Notes: generated from the letters alone by a model not told the origin. DNA of 64,000 nt from Oryzomonas sp. (GCA_031292255.1 JARLHN010000031.1:49498-113497), one strand, 5' to 3'; shown: positions 34,958 to 43,821, numbered from the stretch's first letter. Numbers and translations are program-made.

Positions 34958-34989
34958 TAGTTTCCATTCGGAAACTCCGGCTGATAAAC
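34958..34989 (+). repeat. Dispersed palindrome, copy 5
   Basis: TAGTTTCCATTCGGAAACTC and the following CGGCTGATAAAC, a slightly diverged copy reading towards the FUSC-like gene, about 70 bases upstream of its start. It lies just inside the segment bounded by att-like copy A. Confidence 0.7.
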
Positions 34990-35056
34990 AATTGCTTCTT
35001 ATTGCGCATTTCACAATTGATATTGAGTGATCAATACGCTAAACATTGAGCCAGCC

Positions 35057-35560
35057 ATGAATGACATTCAGAAAAATTTACTACTCTATATGACCAAGTG
35101 CGTCGCTGCAGCGGGCTTGATCTTTTATTTTTCTGATGTCTTTCACTACTCCGACATAGTTTGGTGTCTCATTTCCGCTATATTGGTACTCTCGCCTAAC
35201 GCCAAAGAAGCCCTGCCACTTGCTCTTACGCGTGTTGCTGCAAATTTTGTCGGGAGCGCTGCTATCTTGTTATGCCTTCTGCTTGGTGGGCTGCCGCATA
35301 TTGTCACTATATCTCTGGCTTATTGCCTTGCAATATCGGCATGCTATCTGTTTGACCTCATGACAGCCAGCCGTTCGGCACTCGCTGCAACAACAATAAT
35401 CATGTTGGCACCGGCAAACGAAGCTCATATATGGGACAAACCATTGGAACGCGTGGTGTCTGTAGCCGCAGGATGCGTGGTTGGGCTTGCAGTCACCCTG
35501 ATTATTCACAGACGAATTCCAGGGGCTGAAAAAGCTGTTGCCGATGATCCTACCGAATAA
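35057..35560 (+). CDS. FUSC/aromatic acid exporter-like membrane protein
   Basis: A 167-residue inner-membrane protein with about four to five hydrophobic helices (about 10-30, 33-48, 60-85, 88-105 and 125-150). LVLSPNAKEALPLALTRVAANFVGS and LERVVSVAAGCVVGLAVTLI match the short FUSC/ArAE-type fold, in which repeated Arg/Gly-containing helices form part of an aromatic-acid exporter. It lacks the long cytoplasmic domains of full exporters. The start at ATG 35057 is preferred over GTG 35027; neither has a strong ribosome-binding site. It lies beside a tartrate/D-malate dehydrogenase and LysR pair. Confidence 0.7.
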   Translation: MNDIQKNLLLYMTKCVAAAGLIFYFSDVFHYSDIVWCLISAILVLSPNAKEALPLALTRVAANFVGSAAILLCLLLGGLPHIVTISLAYCLAISACYLFDLMTASRSALAATTIIMLAPANEAHIWDKPLERVVSVAAGCVVGLAVTLIIHRRIPGAEKAVADDPTE

Positions 35561-35800
35561 GGCACATCAGGAAACATTAACAGGCAATTTTATGCCGTGC
35601 GTTACTAGTTATGAAACTGAGTACTGGAACACATTTTAATAAATTGGCTGATATCGTTGAATAACTTGCCCATTAGCAAAATAATAAATCAGGCTCAAGT
35701 TCGCGCTGGCTCCCTAACTTTATCGGTTTTAGGCATTGGAAGAACACTTGACTTGGCCTGTTTGAAAAATGCGATACCCCGCATGATTCAAGGCTGTTTC

Positions 35801-36727
35801 TCAATTGATCTCTACCTTCTGCACCAGCGGGAACTGGTTGCAGAGTCTATCTTTAAGAAACTCGACGCAAACACGCACTTTTGCCGATTCTCTCAGCCGC
35901 AATGGATATACCGCTGATATTTGTGCATCCTGGTGATACTCGGGAAGCACTCTGACCAGCAAACCATCCCTCAGGCTACCATTGACGTCCCATATCGAGC
36001 GAAGAGCTATTCCGTGTCCGTCCAACACCCATTGATGCACTACCTCCCCGTTGTTGCACGATAACGGGCCCTTTACCCGGACTGACTCCATGCCTTTTGT
36101 CCCCTCCAGCTTCCATACGCCGAAACTCTGGTCACGCTCCCGTATGACGATACAGTCATGGTTTTCCAACTCGGATAACTTTGTCGGCACACCCCGACGT
36201 GCCAGATACGACGGTGCGGCACAGAGGACTCGCGTATTTGTGGCGAGCTTCTTAACCATGAGATTCGGCTCCGAAACGGTACCGATCCTTATGTCAATGT
36301 CGAAACCTTCGCCGATCAAGTCCACAGGTCTGTCGAGCATTTCCAGATAAATTTGTAATGATGGATAACGCGTTGCTAGCTCTGACAGCGCTGGAGCGAG
36401 GTGCTTTCGGCCAAAACCTGGACTTGAGCTAATTCGCAGTGGCCCTCGTGGGATGCTTTTTGCCGCTGTGACCGATTCAGTCATCTGCTCCACATCTTCG
36501 AGAATCTGTTGCCCCCAGCGATAAACCGTTGCTCCATCCTCGGTGAGGTTGACCCTTCGGGTAGTCCGATGTAGCAGCCTCACATTTAGTATGTCTTCAA
36601 GGAAGGCGATTCTTTTGCTGACGAAGGCGGGAGAGGCACCAAATTCCCTGGCAGTGGCAACAAAGCTCATATTACGTACCACTGCGCAAAAGAGTCGCAA
36701 GTCTTCAAGAGCGGGAAGATTATTCAC
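35801..36727 (-). CDS. LysR-type transcriptional regulator (DmlR-like)
   Basis: A 308-residue LysR regulator. The N-terminal winged helix-turn-helix (about 5-65, FVATAREFGASPAFVSKRIAFLE) leads to a substrate-binding domain (about 90-300) with SSPGFGRKHLAPAL and GFDIDIRIGTV. It is divergent from, and 86 bases from, a tartrate/D-malate dehydrogenase gene, the same arrangement as dmlR-dmlA in E. coli, so it is likely the activator of that gene with a dicarboxylate as coinducer. The pairing is the basis of the name; the ligand is inference. Confidence 0.9.
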   Translation of the reverse strand: MNNLPALEDLRLFCAVVRNMSFVATAREFGASPAFVSKRIAFLEDILNVRLLHRTTRRVNLTEDGATVYRWGQQILEDVEQMTESVTAAKSIPRGPLRISSSPGFGRKHLAPALSELATRYPSLQIYLEMLDRPVDLIGEGFDIDIRIGTVSEPNLMVKKLATNTRVLCAAPSYLARRGVPTKLSELENHDCIVIRERDQSFGVWKLEGTKGMESVRVKGPLSCNNGEVVHQWVLDGHGIALRSIWDVNGSLRDGLLVRVLPEYHQDAQISAVYPLRLRESAKVRVCVEFLKDRLCNQFPLVQKVEIN

Positions 36728-36813
36728 GATGCGTGTCCTTTGTGTTTATGTATTAGCCGATTATCTATCATATTGGAAATGGTATTTGTAGTAAAAACAA
36801 CGGGAGGTGACAT

Positions 36814-37890
36814 ATGAAGACACACAAAATTGCTGTGATTCCCGGGGATGGCATCGGCAGGGAAGTGATGCCGGAAGGGCTGAGGGTCCTTGAGGCGGTG
36901 GCGGGGAGGTTTGGCATTGACCTCAACTTTATTCACTTCGATTGGGCATGCGTGGACTATTTTCTTAAACATGGTCAGATGCTGCCGGATGACTGGTTTG
37001 ACTCTCTTAAAAACTATGATGCCATCTATTTTGGTGCTGTCGGGTGGCCCGAAGTCATCCCGGACCACATTTCCCTTTGGGGGTCGCTACTCAAGTTTCG
37101 CCGGGAGTTCGACCAGTATGTGAATCTGCGACCGGTACGTTTGCTTAAGGGAGTGCCATGCCCGCTTGCGGGTCGCCAACCGGGAGATATCGACTTCTAC
37201 GTGGTGCGCGAGAATACGGAAGGGGAGTATTCAAAGCTTGGCGGCAAGATGTTTGAGGGGACGGAGCGTGAACTTGTTCTACAGGAGTCGGTATTCACTC
37301 GGCAGGGCGTTGACCGGATATTGAAGTATGCCTTTGAACTGGCGGGTAGCAGAGGGAAGAGACATTTGACAGCTGCTACCAAGTCAAATGGCATCGCCAT
37401 CAGCATGCCCTACTGGGACGAGAGACTTGAATTGATGGCACAACAGTACCCAGACGTGATTTGGGATAAGTATCACATTGACATACTTGCTGCTCGCTTC
37501 GTTCTCAGTCCTGAACGTTTTGACGTGGTTGTGGCTTCGAACCTGTTCGGGGACATCTTATCCGACCTGGGGCCAGCTTGTGCTGGGACGATTGGCATCG
37601 CGCCCTCGGCCAACTTGAACCCGGAAAGGATATTCCCATCACTGTTCGAGCCGGTCCACGGATCTGCCCCCGACATTGCCGGACATAATATTGCCAATCC
37701 CATTGCCATGATCTGGTCAGGGGCAATGATGCTCGATTTCCTGGGCGACGGTTCCCCCCGCTACCGTGCCGCACACGATACCATCGTTAACGCTATTGAA
37801 ACCATCCTGATTGAAGGGCCGAGGACACCCGATATGGGAGGGCGCTCTTCCACTTCCGAAATAGGGAAGGCCATTGCTTCAGCTTTCTGA
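36814..37890 (+). CDS. dmlA: Tartrate / D-malate dehydrogenase (decarboxylating)
   Basis: A 358-residue member of the isocitrate/isopropylmalate dehydrogenase family. IAVIPGDGIGREVMPEGL opens the NAD-binding part, and LRPVRLL with RENTEGEYS forms the substrate site typical of the tartrate/D-malate branch. The metal-binding Asp residues lie in ASNLFGDILSDLGP, and FEPVHGSAPDIAGHNIANPIA ends the cofactor site. It oxidises tartrate or D-malate with NAD+ and can decarboxylate. Good start with GGGAGG. Divergent from the LysR regulator, and lying within a segment bounded by tRNA-like repeats. Confidence 0.93.
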   Translation: MKTHKIAVIPGDGIGREVMPEGLRVLEAVAGRFGIDLNFIHFDWACVDYFLKHGQMLPDDWFDSLKNYDAIYFGAVGWPEVIPDHISLWGSLLKFRREFDQYVNLRPVRLLKGVPCPLAGRQPGDIDFYVVRENTEGEYSKLGGKMFEGTERELVLQESVFTRQGVDRILKYAFELAGSRGKRHLTAATKSNGIAISMPYWDERLELMAQQYPDVIWDKYHIDILAARFVLSPERFDVVVASNLFGDILSDLGPACAGTIGIAPSANLNPERIFPSLFEPVHGSAPDIAGHNIANPIAMIWSGAMMLDFLGDGSPRYRAAHDTIVNAIETILIEGPRTPDMGGRSSTSEIGKAIASAF

Positions 37891-37951
37891 AACAAGCGAG
37901 GCCTCTTGTACCAATGTATTCGTTGATTTTACTGTCTTGGTTGGCGCAATA

Positions 37952-37975
37952 GCCTATTGCTGTAAAGTAATAGGC
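37952..37975. terminator. Weak hairpin after dmlA
   Basis: GCCTATTGCT pairs with AGTAATAGGC (one mismatch) 62 bases beyond the dmlA stop. No clear T-run follows, so it is only a possible terminator. Confidence 0.35.
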
Positions 37976-38088
37976 CATGAATCTTTGAATGAAATGAAGA
38001 GAGACTGCCATGCCAAAGTAGATTAGAACTTACAACATATTGATTTGTTTAGCAATTGTCAGGGGCTGATGTTTTAAATTCGCTTGAT

Positions 38089-38143
38089 ATAAAACAAATG
38101 GCCGATTTCTCAATAAAATCAGCCATTTGTTTTTTGGCGCGCC
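38089..38143 (-). repeat. Displaced copy B of tRNA-Arg 3' end plus terminator (att-like)
   Basis: Minus-strand GGCGCGCCA, then an A-run, a hairpin (GGCTGATTT/AAATCGGCC) and a T-run. It shares GGCGCGCCAAAA, ATGGC.GATTTT and GAAATCGGCCATTT with the native terminator of the tRNA-Arg gene. It sits between the dmlA segment and the hybrid kinase segment. Confidence 0.65.
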
Positions 38144-38237
38144 AAAGCTCATGAATATGATTACTGGAATGTAACTTTTTATCTATAATGAATAAAGTAC
38201 ATTGTCCTAATTCCTGTTCAGGAAGATCTGAATGGAA

Positions 38238-40859
38238 CTATGAAAGGACGGCGTTAAGAGTCATCTTAATGTCTTCAAGATTGTAAGGTTTTTGTAACGT
38301 CGAACAGAAACCGAATTTGCCATATTCCGCCATAACATGGTCGGTCGAGTAGCCACTGGATACTATCAAACGGGCGTTGGAATCTATTGCTAAGATATGT
38401 TCCGCTGCCTCCCTACCTCCCATGCCTCCTGGAATAGTGAGATCCATGATTACGGCAGAGTATGGTGAACCTGAATCGATGGCTGCCTTGTATAGCGTGA
38501 TCGCCTCATCACCATTGGCGCACGTCTGTACTTGATAGCCCAACACAACCATCATTTTAGAAACCATTGCCCTGATGATTTCCTCATCGTCCATCACCAG
38601 AACTGTTAATCCCTCTTGCTGATCGAATTTGTTTGAATTTTTGCAGGTGTCGTCATAGGCAGACACATGAGCACTGGCTGGCAGGAGTATTTCGAAGGTC
38701 GTACCTTTGCCGATCTCTGAGCTTACGCCAATGTATCCTTCGTGCTTGGTAATGATTGAGTGGGCCGAAGCGAGGCCAAGACCGCTTCCATAGGATTTTG
38801 TGGTGAAATAGGGATCAAAAATCTTTTTCAGGTTTTCCGTGGATATTCCGCATCCCGTATCAGTTATAGCGATCTTTATGTACCACCCCGGAGGCAATGA
38901 CATTATGTTGGCGTCATTGACTGTTGTGTTCTTTCCCTTGATGGAGATCAAACCGCCTCCTGGCATGGCATGTGTAGCATTGATGATAATATTGTTAAAT
39001 ACTTGGCTTATCTGTCCTTCGTCAACCTCGGCAGCGTATAAGTCATCAGGTATTTCAACGTTGCATGATACATTGGAGCCACGCAGGACAAATGAAGCCG
39101 ATTCTTCCAGAATGTGCTTTACACAAACAACTTTCTTTATCGGTTGCCCACCCTTGGCAAAGGTCAGCAGTTGGTGGGCAAGATCGGCAGCCCGATTTGC
39201 CGCCTTCTCTGCGTTCATAAGTATTTGCGAAGTTTTGTGGGACTCGCTTAGAAATGTCCGGGCAAAGGAGATATTGCCGATGATCGCGGTGAGGAGGTTA
39301 TTAAAATCGTGCGCGATACCACCTGCCAGCACACCGAGGGATTCCAGCTTCTCCACCTTCAGAAGTTGGTCGTGGTAAAGCTCTCTCTCCGTGATGTCGG
39401 TAAAAATTTCAATGGTACGCCCCATAGCGAACTGAGTGCAAATGAGTAGATGACGTTGGATGCCATCCTTGCAGGTGATTTTTGCCTCGCGAGGCGGTAC
39501 TGGCATGCCGCTATTCAAAGCGTCGGCGATTAGAGCATTCTTGGCCGCAACATATGGAGCGCGATATTCCGGATCTGGATAGGCCCGTTCGAACCAGTCG
39601 GCAAGTGTCGGGATGTCCTCTAACGTGTAGCCGAATTGCTCTTTGAAACAGCGGTTAAGGTAGCATATGTTTCCCCCGTCATCAAACCACCATACGCCTG
39701 CCGGCATTGAGTCCATGAGCGTTTGGAGCGTTTTTTCGTTTTCCCGTATATACTCTTCAGACTTTATCCGTTCAGTGATGTCTCGCGTGATCGAGAGGAT
39801 GCAAGGTTCACCGTCAATCTCAAATATCCGGGCCGACATGCAACCTGTCAGGGTTGTTCCGTCCTTACGTCTGAATTGCGCCTCAAAGCTATTGACAATT
39901 CCGCGTTCTTTCAATCCATTTCCTAATCGCGTTCGGTCTTCAGGATTGACCCAAATATCCAAATCAAGGAAGGACTTGCCAATTACATCCTCGGGCATAT
40001 AGCCGCTGAATGCGGCGAAGCCTTCATTAACTTCCAGGTACATTCCATCACTAAGACGATTTATGTTAATCGAATCAGGCGAAACACGAAACGAGGTTGA
40101 AAACTTTTCCTCAGACAGTCTCAGATTCTTTTCCCGCTCCTGGATGGCTTCAGACATCAGATTGTAGTTGCGCGAAAGTTCACCGATCTCATCGTCACTG
40201 GAAACGTCAACAGTCATGAGTGAACCGTTATTCACTGTATTTGAAACAGCTTGATTGAGTTGAATGATCGGTTTTAGAATTATTTTACGGACCAAACTGT
40301 TCAGTATGATGATGGCTATAGCGGCAAAGACCAGCGCACCGGCGAAATATATGGCGATCTGGCGATTGATCACTTCTTGGATTTGGCGGGTCGATAGCTT
40401 CAGACGTACATAACCGATGACATATTTTCTGTCTTTCGCTTTCTCAAACCTGTGGTAATACACAGGAGTATAGAAATCTATGTCGTTACTATTAGTTATG
40501 AGATATGTGGCATCCTGTGTCTTGAAAAGCTTGAGGGCTGCAGGGTCGGGCGGGATGTTAAAATTATCGTTGGGATATGAATCGATCGGTATCCACATCG
40601 AAGAATAGACTTGGGCCAGGACGACATCGTTGGTTTGAACGATAGATTGAACCTGTTTGATCATCGCCAGATTTTCAGAGGCAAGACTTTCCGCAACAGC
40701 TCTTGAAAGGGATTCGGCCATGGTAGTGCCGCGAGCCGTAATCTCTTTTACCATCCCTTTCCGATAGGTGCTGAAAAGAAAGGTCATGCTTGATATGGTG
40801 ATGACGAGCACGATCAGGGTAATGAACCCCATCGCTTTTTGGTTCAGGGACAGTTTCAT
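38238..40859 (-). CDS. Membrane hybrid histidine kinase (HAMP-PAS-PAS-HisKA-HATPase-REC)
   Basis: An 873-residue kinase. Transmembrane helices at about 8-30 and 168-190 flank a periplasmic sensor region. HAMP (190-245) and two PAS domains (about 250-370 and 378-490) precede HisKA (GGIAHDFNNLL, His near 508) and HATPase (NATHAM, DTGCGIS, GSGLGLASAHS). A C-terminal receiver has VIMDLTIPGGMGG. The start overlaps the stop of a periplasmic binding protein gene by four bases, so the two are coupled and the binding protein probably presents its ligand to the kinase sensor. No separate response regulator gene is adjacent. Confidence 0.94.
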   Translation of the reverse strand: MKLSLNQKAMGFITLIVLVITISSMTFLFSTYRKGMVKEITARGTTMAESLSRAVAESLASENLAMIKQVQSIVQTNDVVLAQVYSSMWIPIDSYPNDNFNIPPDPAALKLFKTQDATYLITNSNDIDFYTPVYYHRFEKAKDRKYVIGYVRLKLSTRQIQEVINRQIAIYFAGALVFAAIAIIILNSLVRKIILKPIIQLNQAVSNTVNNGSLMTVDVSSDDEIGELSRNYNLMSEAIQEREKNLRLSEEKFSTSFRVSPDSININRLSDGMYLEVNEGFAAFSGYMPEDVIGKSFLDLDIWVNPEDRTRLGNGLKERGIVNSFEAQFRRKDGTTLTGCMSARIFEIDGEPCILSITRDITERIKSEEYIRENEKTLQTLMDSMPAGVWWFDDGGNICYLNRCFKEQFGYTLEDIPTLADWFERAYPDPEYRAPYVAAKNALIADALNSGMPVPPREAKITCKDGIQRHLLICTQFAMGRTIEIFTDITERELYHDQLLKVEKLESLGVLAGGIAHDFNNLLTAIIGNISFARTFLSESHKTSQILMNAEKAANRAADLAHQLLTFAKGGQPIKKVVCVKHILEESASFVLRGSNVSCNVEIPDDLYAAEVDEGQISQVFNNIIINATHAMPGGGLISIKGKNTTVNDANIMSLPPGWYIKIAITDTGCGISTENLKKIFDPYFTTKSYGSGLGLASAHSIITKHEGYIGVSSEIGKGTTFEILLPASAHVSAYDDTCKNSNKFDQQEGLTVLVMDDEEIIRAMVSKMMVVLGYQVQTCANGDEAITLYKAAIDSGSPYSAVIMDLTIPGGMGGREAAEHILAIDSNARLIVSSGYSTDHVMAEYGKFGFCSTLQKPYNLEDIKMTLNAVLS

Positions 40860-41671
40860 TTCATCTCTGCAAGAGCAGGTATGCCGTAGGAGGCTATGAG
40901 TTTCTGGCCTTTTTTGCTCAAGGCGAATTTTATGAATTTGTTGACCTCGGGTTTGGCATCCTTGGTCGCAACGAGATACAGATATCGCTTATAGGGGTAT
41001 TTACCGGAGATAATAGTGGCTTTGGTCGGAGCCACGCCATTAACAGCGAGCATCTTAACCTTCCGTGTACGTGCGCTGTCGAAGCCGGTGCTGGCAAACC
41101 CCTCAGGTGTCTTTTCCACCAATTGTTCCCAAATGGCTACCGATGACGCCTGCATGGATGAGTTGACTGTTGTCTGCGGCCATTTGCCGTTCAGGAAATA
41201 TTTGGCAAGGGTCTCGCCGATACCTCCCATCCCCGTCACTGAAGAAATATACGACTTGATGGGAAGGTTAGCACCACCCAGATCCTTCCAGTTTCCTATC
41301 TTTCCCTCGTAGATACCTTTGACGTCCCGGGGGATTATGTTGGAAACGGGATTGGCGGGGTTGACGATGAAAACCAGGCCATCCCAGGCGACCGGGATGA
41401 ACCTTAAATTGGCTGAGTCCTTCGGGCCTGCTGACTTGCAGGATGCAGCGAAGTCAACTTTATCAGCGCCAAGTTCGGTAAGGCCGACTATGCTTCCGCC
41501 TCCGCGGATAAGAATCTTCTGGCCAGTCTCCTTTTCGTATGCCTTGACGAGGTCGTTAAGGTAACCGACGTTGCTGATGGAGCAGCCGCTTGCCATGATT
41601 GGTTCGGAAGCGGTGGCTGGGACAGAAAAAGCCAGCAGTAGCAATACCAAAAAGTATCTGAAGATATCCAT
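40856..41671 (-). CDS. PstS-like periplasmic substrate-binding protein
   Basis: A 271-residue periplasmic binding protein. The signal peptide (MDIFRYFLVLLLLAFSVPAT) is followed by ASGCSISNVGYLNDLVKAYEK, a phosphate-binding-like fold. Other features are RGGGSIVGLTELGADKVDFAAS, IPVAWDGLVFIVN and the C-terminal FIKFALSKKGQKLIASYG. No permease or ATPase genes of an ABC transporter are present; instead a hybrid kinase gene overlaps it by four bases, so it probably serves sensing. The ATG at 41671 is preferred because AGGAGG is eight bases upstream. Ligand may be phosphate or another oxyanion. Confidence 0.87.
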   Translation of the reverse strand: MDIFRYFLVLLLLAFSVPATASEPIMASGCSISNVGYLNDLVKAYEKETGQKILIRGGGSIVGLTELGADKVDFAASCKSAGPKDSANLRFIPVAWDGLVFIVNPANPVSNIIPRDVKGIYEGKIGNWKDLGGANLPIKSYISSVTGMGGIGETLAKYFLNGKWPQTTVNSSMQASSVAIWEQLVEKTPEGFASTGFDSARTRKVKMLAVNGVAPTKATIISGKYPYKRYLYLVATKDAKPEVNKFIKFALSKKGQKLIASYGIPALAEMK

Positions 41672-41677
41672 TAACAT

Positions 41678-42496
41678 GCCCTCCTATTTTTATGCAGAAT
41701 TACGAATATGTTACTTTCTTGATGCATGCATATCTGAAACATTTTCCCCCTCTTGAGTAATACGGCGGCTTACTAAAGACATTCCCTCAATAGCACATTT
41801 TCCTGATACAAAAAAGTGAATTTAGATGATGGCCGGATCGGTGGAGGGGCCAGCCGATTCGTCACAAGGCCTGTCTTGCGACAGCCCGCCTCGGTGGTTT
41901 CTTGCTGCCACATGCGTTTTTATATGATTCTGTTCTAGGTAGCTCCTGTATTTTGCGTAACATATTATTCCAATGCTGCTTTTCGCACTATTGCCAGCGG
42001 AACTATAGATGGCCAGGACAACGAAAAACTGTAAATATCGACCTATGCGATTCTGTCGCCAGCCCCCATTATCACTTGGAGAACACGTATTGTGGACAAT
42101 GTACACATCATGACGAAATCATTATGTTTTTAGTAATTCCCCGATCATTTTTTTTGTTGCGAGATGAATATTGTTTCAATTGCCTGTGGTGCTGGCGGTC
42201 GATATCCCAGAGAACTATGAGGGCGGATGGGTAATGGCGGCGGGGTCAGGTTAAACTTTTAAACATTATTCAAGTGTGCCTTTAGCTCGGATGCAGATCG
42301 CGCAAGATCAGTATTCAACCGCATTTACTTTGTTGATGATTACAATACCGCAAAAAAACCACGGTATTCCAGGGGGCAATATCTGGGCGTGCCTGAACCA
42401 TTGTGACAACTATCGACCTGGAAAGATGCGAAATCTGTAAGGCCCTAAATCTACGATATCTTAATTCAGTTTCCCGTATTGAACACAAATTAATGC
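41678..42496. other. Gene-free AT-rich stretch, about 820 bases
   Basis: No frame here has convincing codon use, family signature or ribosome-binding site. It contains a sequence at 42241-42264 (CGGGGTCAGGTTAAACTTTT and AAAC) that resembles repeats around REP-associated transposases and partly matches 22743-22760. It ends at the tRNA-Arg terminator, inside the segment bounded by att-like copy B and the tRNA. Confidence 0.5.
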
Positions 42497-42534
42497 AAAA
42501 TAAAATGGCCGATTTCATTGAAAAAATCGGCCAT
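42497..42534 (-). terminator. tRNA-Arg terminator
   Basis: On the minus strand, nine bases beyond the tRNA 3' end, ATGGCCGATTT pairs with AAATCGGCCAT and is followed by TTTTATTTT. This is a standard rho-independent terminator and the parent of the displaced copies at 34.9 and 38.1 kb. Confidence 0.85.
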
Positions 42535-42542
42535 CAAGGTTT

Positions 42543-42619
42543 TGGCGCGCCCGGAGAGATTCGAACTCCCGACAACCTGGTTCGAAGCCAGGGACTCTAT
42601 CCAGCTGAGCTACGGGCGC
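42543..42619 (-). tRNA. tRNA-Arg (anticodon TCG)
   Basis: A 77-base gene with acceptor stem GCGCCCG/CGGGCGC, discriminator G and encoded CCA. The D-arm is GCTCAGCTGGATAGAGT, the anticodon arm CCTGGCTTCGAACCAGG gives anticodon TCG, and the T-arm has GTTCGAATC. All stems pair. Its 3' end (GGCGCGCCA) plus terminator is the sequence repeated at 38.1 and 34.9 kb. Confidence 0.95.
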
Positions 42620-42706
42620 ATACTGCGGTTATGACGATTGAACCGTCATGCTGACGGTTGCCGAATTTAAACTGCGCCGGTTCTTGCCGTTCGTTGCAAC
42701 GGCGCA

Positions 42707-43642
42707 TTATTTTCCGTAACGTTCGATGAAGCCCTGCACCTGGCGGGCTGTCTCGCTGGTCCGGTCCAGCTCCAGGTAGCGTCGCCACGTCTTCAGCGCC
42801 TTGTCCACGCGGTTCAGATCAAAGGCAGTGACATATCCGACATTATAAAGACTTTCGAGGTTGTTGGGCGCTATTTTGAGCGCCTTTTCGAAATTCGCCA
42901 GGGCTCGCGTAAAGTCACCCTGCTGGCGATACATGGCCCCCTGGTCGTTGAGCACGTCCGCATCGTCGGGGTTGAGCGCCAGCGCCCGGTCATAGGCCTC
43001 AATGGCCTGCTGGGGCATGTCGCCGTCGTAATAGGCATTGCCCAGGTCACGCCAGGCGGCCTGGCTGTCCGGTCCTTTTTGCGTCTTCCGGAGCGCCTCG
43101 GCTATGCGGGCGCGGACATCTCCGGTGTCCTGGTGCGTGTCTTCCTTCGTTGCATCGCTGCTGTCCGGCGCTTCCACCTCATCCTCCGGGACCGCCTCAT
43201 TCTCAAGCGACGGGCAGACCCGTTTGGCCGCCAGATCGAGCGACGATCCGGGGAAAATGGCTGCCGGAGGGCCGCCACCCTTCATGCGCGCCACTCTTTT
43301 TCCGTCCGGTCCGATGATGTCTATGAGTTCCAGAATGTCGGTCTGTTCGCTGCAATCGATTTCATAGTATTCCAGGTGGAGCCGATACTGTTTTTCACCG
43401 AATTCGGTGGCAGCGAGCTTGCGCTGTGGTTCGCCCAAGGGAGTGAACCTGAGCCATACGGTCACCCGGCCCAACGGAGTCAGCTTCAGCGAATCCATGT
43501 CAAGGGCAACGTCATGGCGCGCCGTACGGGTCAGGGGCCGCCACTGGACAGCCGGGGCGATCCCCGGCAGAAGGGCGTTCATGGAGACCGTCAGCACCAT
43601 GAGTCTTAGAAAACGGTGTACGGTCGCCCGTCCTGTTTTCAC
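42707..43642 (-). CDS. TPR-repeat protein with surface-adhesin-E-like N-terminal domain
   Basis: A 311-residue exported protein. The signal peptide (about 1-31) is followed by a beta-rich domain (32-145) with WRPLTRTARHDVALDMDSL and YYEIDCSEQTDILELIDI, resembling surface-adhesin protein E modules. After an acidic linker (about 155-180) come three TPR repeats (AWRDLGNAYYDGDMPQQAIE, DVLNDQGAMYRQQGDFTRAL, SLYNVGYVTAFDLNRVDKAL). Probably a periplasmic scaffold protein; partners unknown. Single gene just upstream of the tRNA-Arg gene on the same strand. Confidence 0.85.
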   Translation of the reverse strand: MKTGRATVHRFLRLMVLTVSMNALLPGIAPAVQWRPLTRTARHDVALDMDSLKLTPLGRVTVWLRFTPLGEPQRKLAATEFGEKQYRLHLEYYEIDCSEQTDILELIDIIGPDGKRVARMKGGGPPAAIFPGSSLDLAAKRVCPSLENEAVPEDEVEAPDSSDATKEDTHQDTGDVRARIAEALRKTQKGPDSQAAWRDLGNAYYDGDMPQQAIEAYDRALALNPDDADVLNDQGAMYRQQGDFTRALANFEKALKIAPNNLESLYNVGYVTAFDLNRVDKALKTWRRYLELDRTSETARQVQGFIERYGK

Positions 43643-43821
43643 GTGAATTCCTCAAAATTTTCAAGGATGAGTTGTCTATGCCATTGTACTGGAGCATGGT
43701 ATGTTTTCAACTGTTTTTTTAAGGGCGATTCATTTTTAGCCCGGAGTGCTTCCGGCTTGACGCCTCTACTGTTTTAAGGTAGTTTCCGATAGGTAGGGAA
43801 AAAAGGGAGGCGGCGCCGGAG

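Noticed and set aside
41822-42234. Two overlapping frames (94 and 110 codons) in the gene-free stretch before tRNA-Arg
   Set aside because: They lie on opposite strands over the same bases, lack ribosome-binding sites, and their composition (many Cys, His, Ser) does not look like protein-coding sequence.
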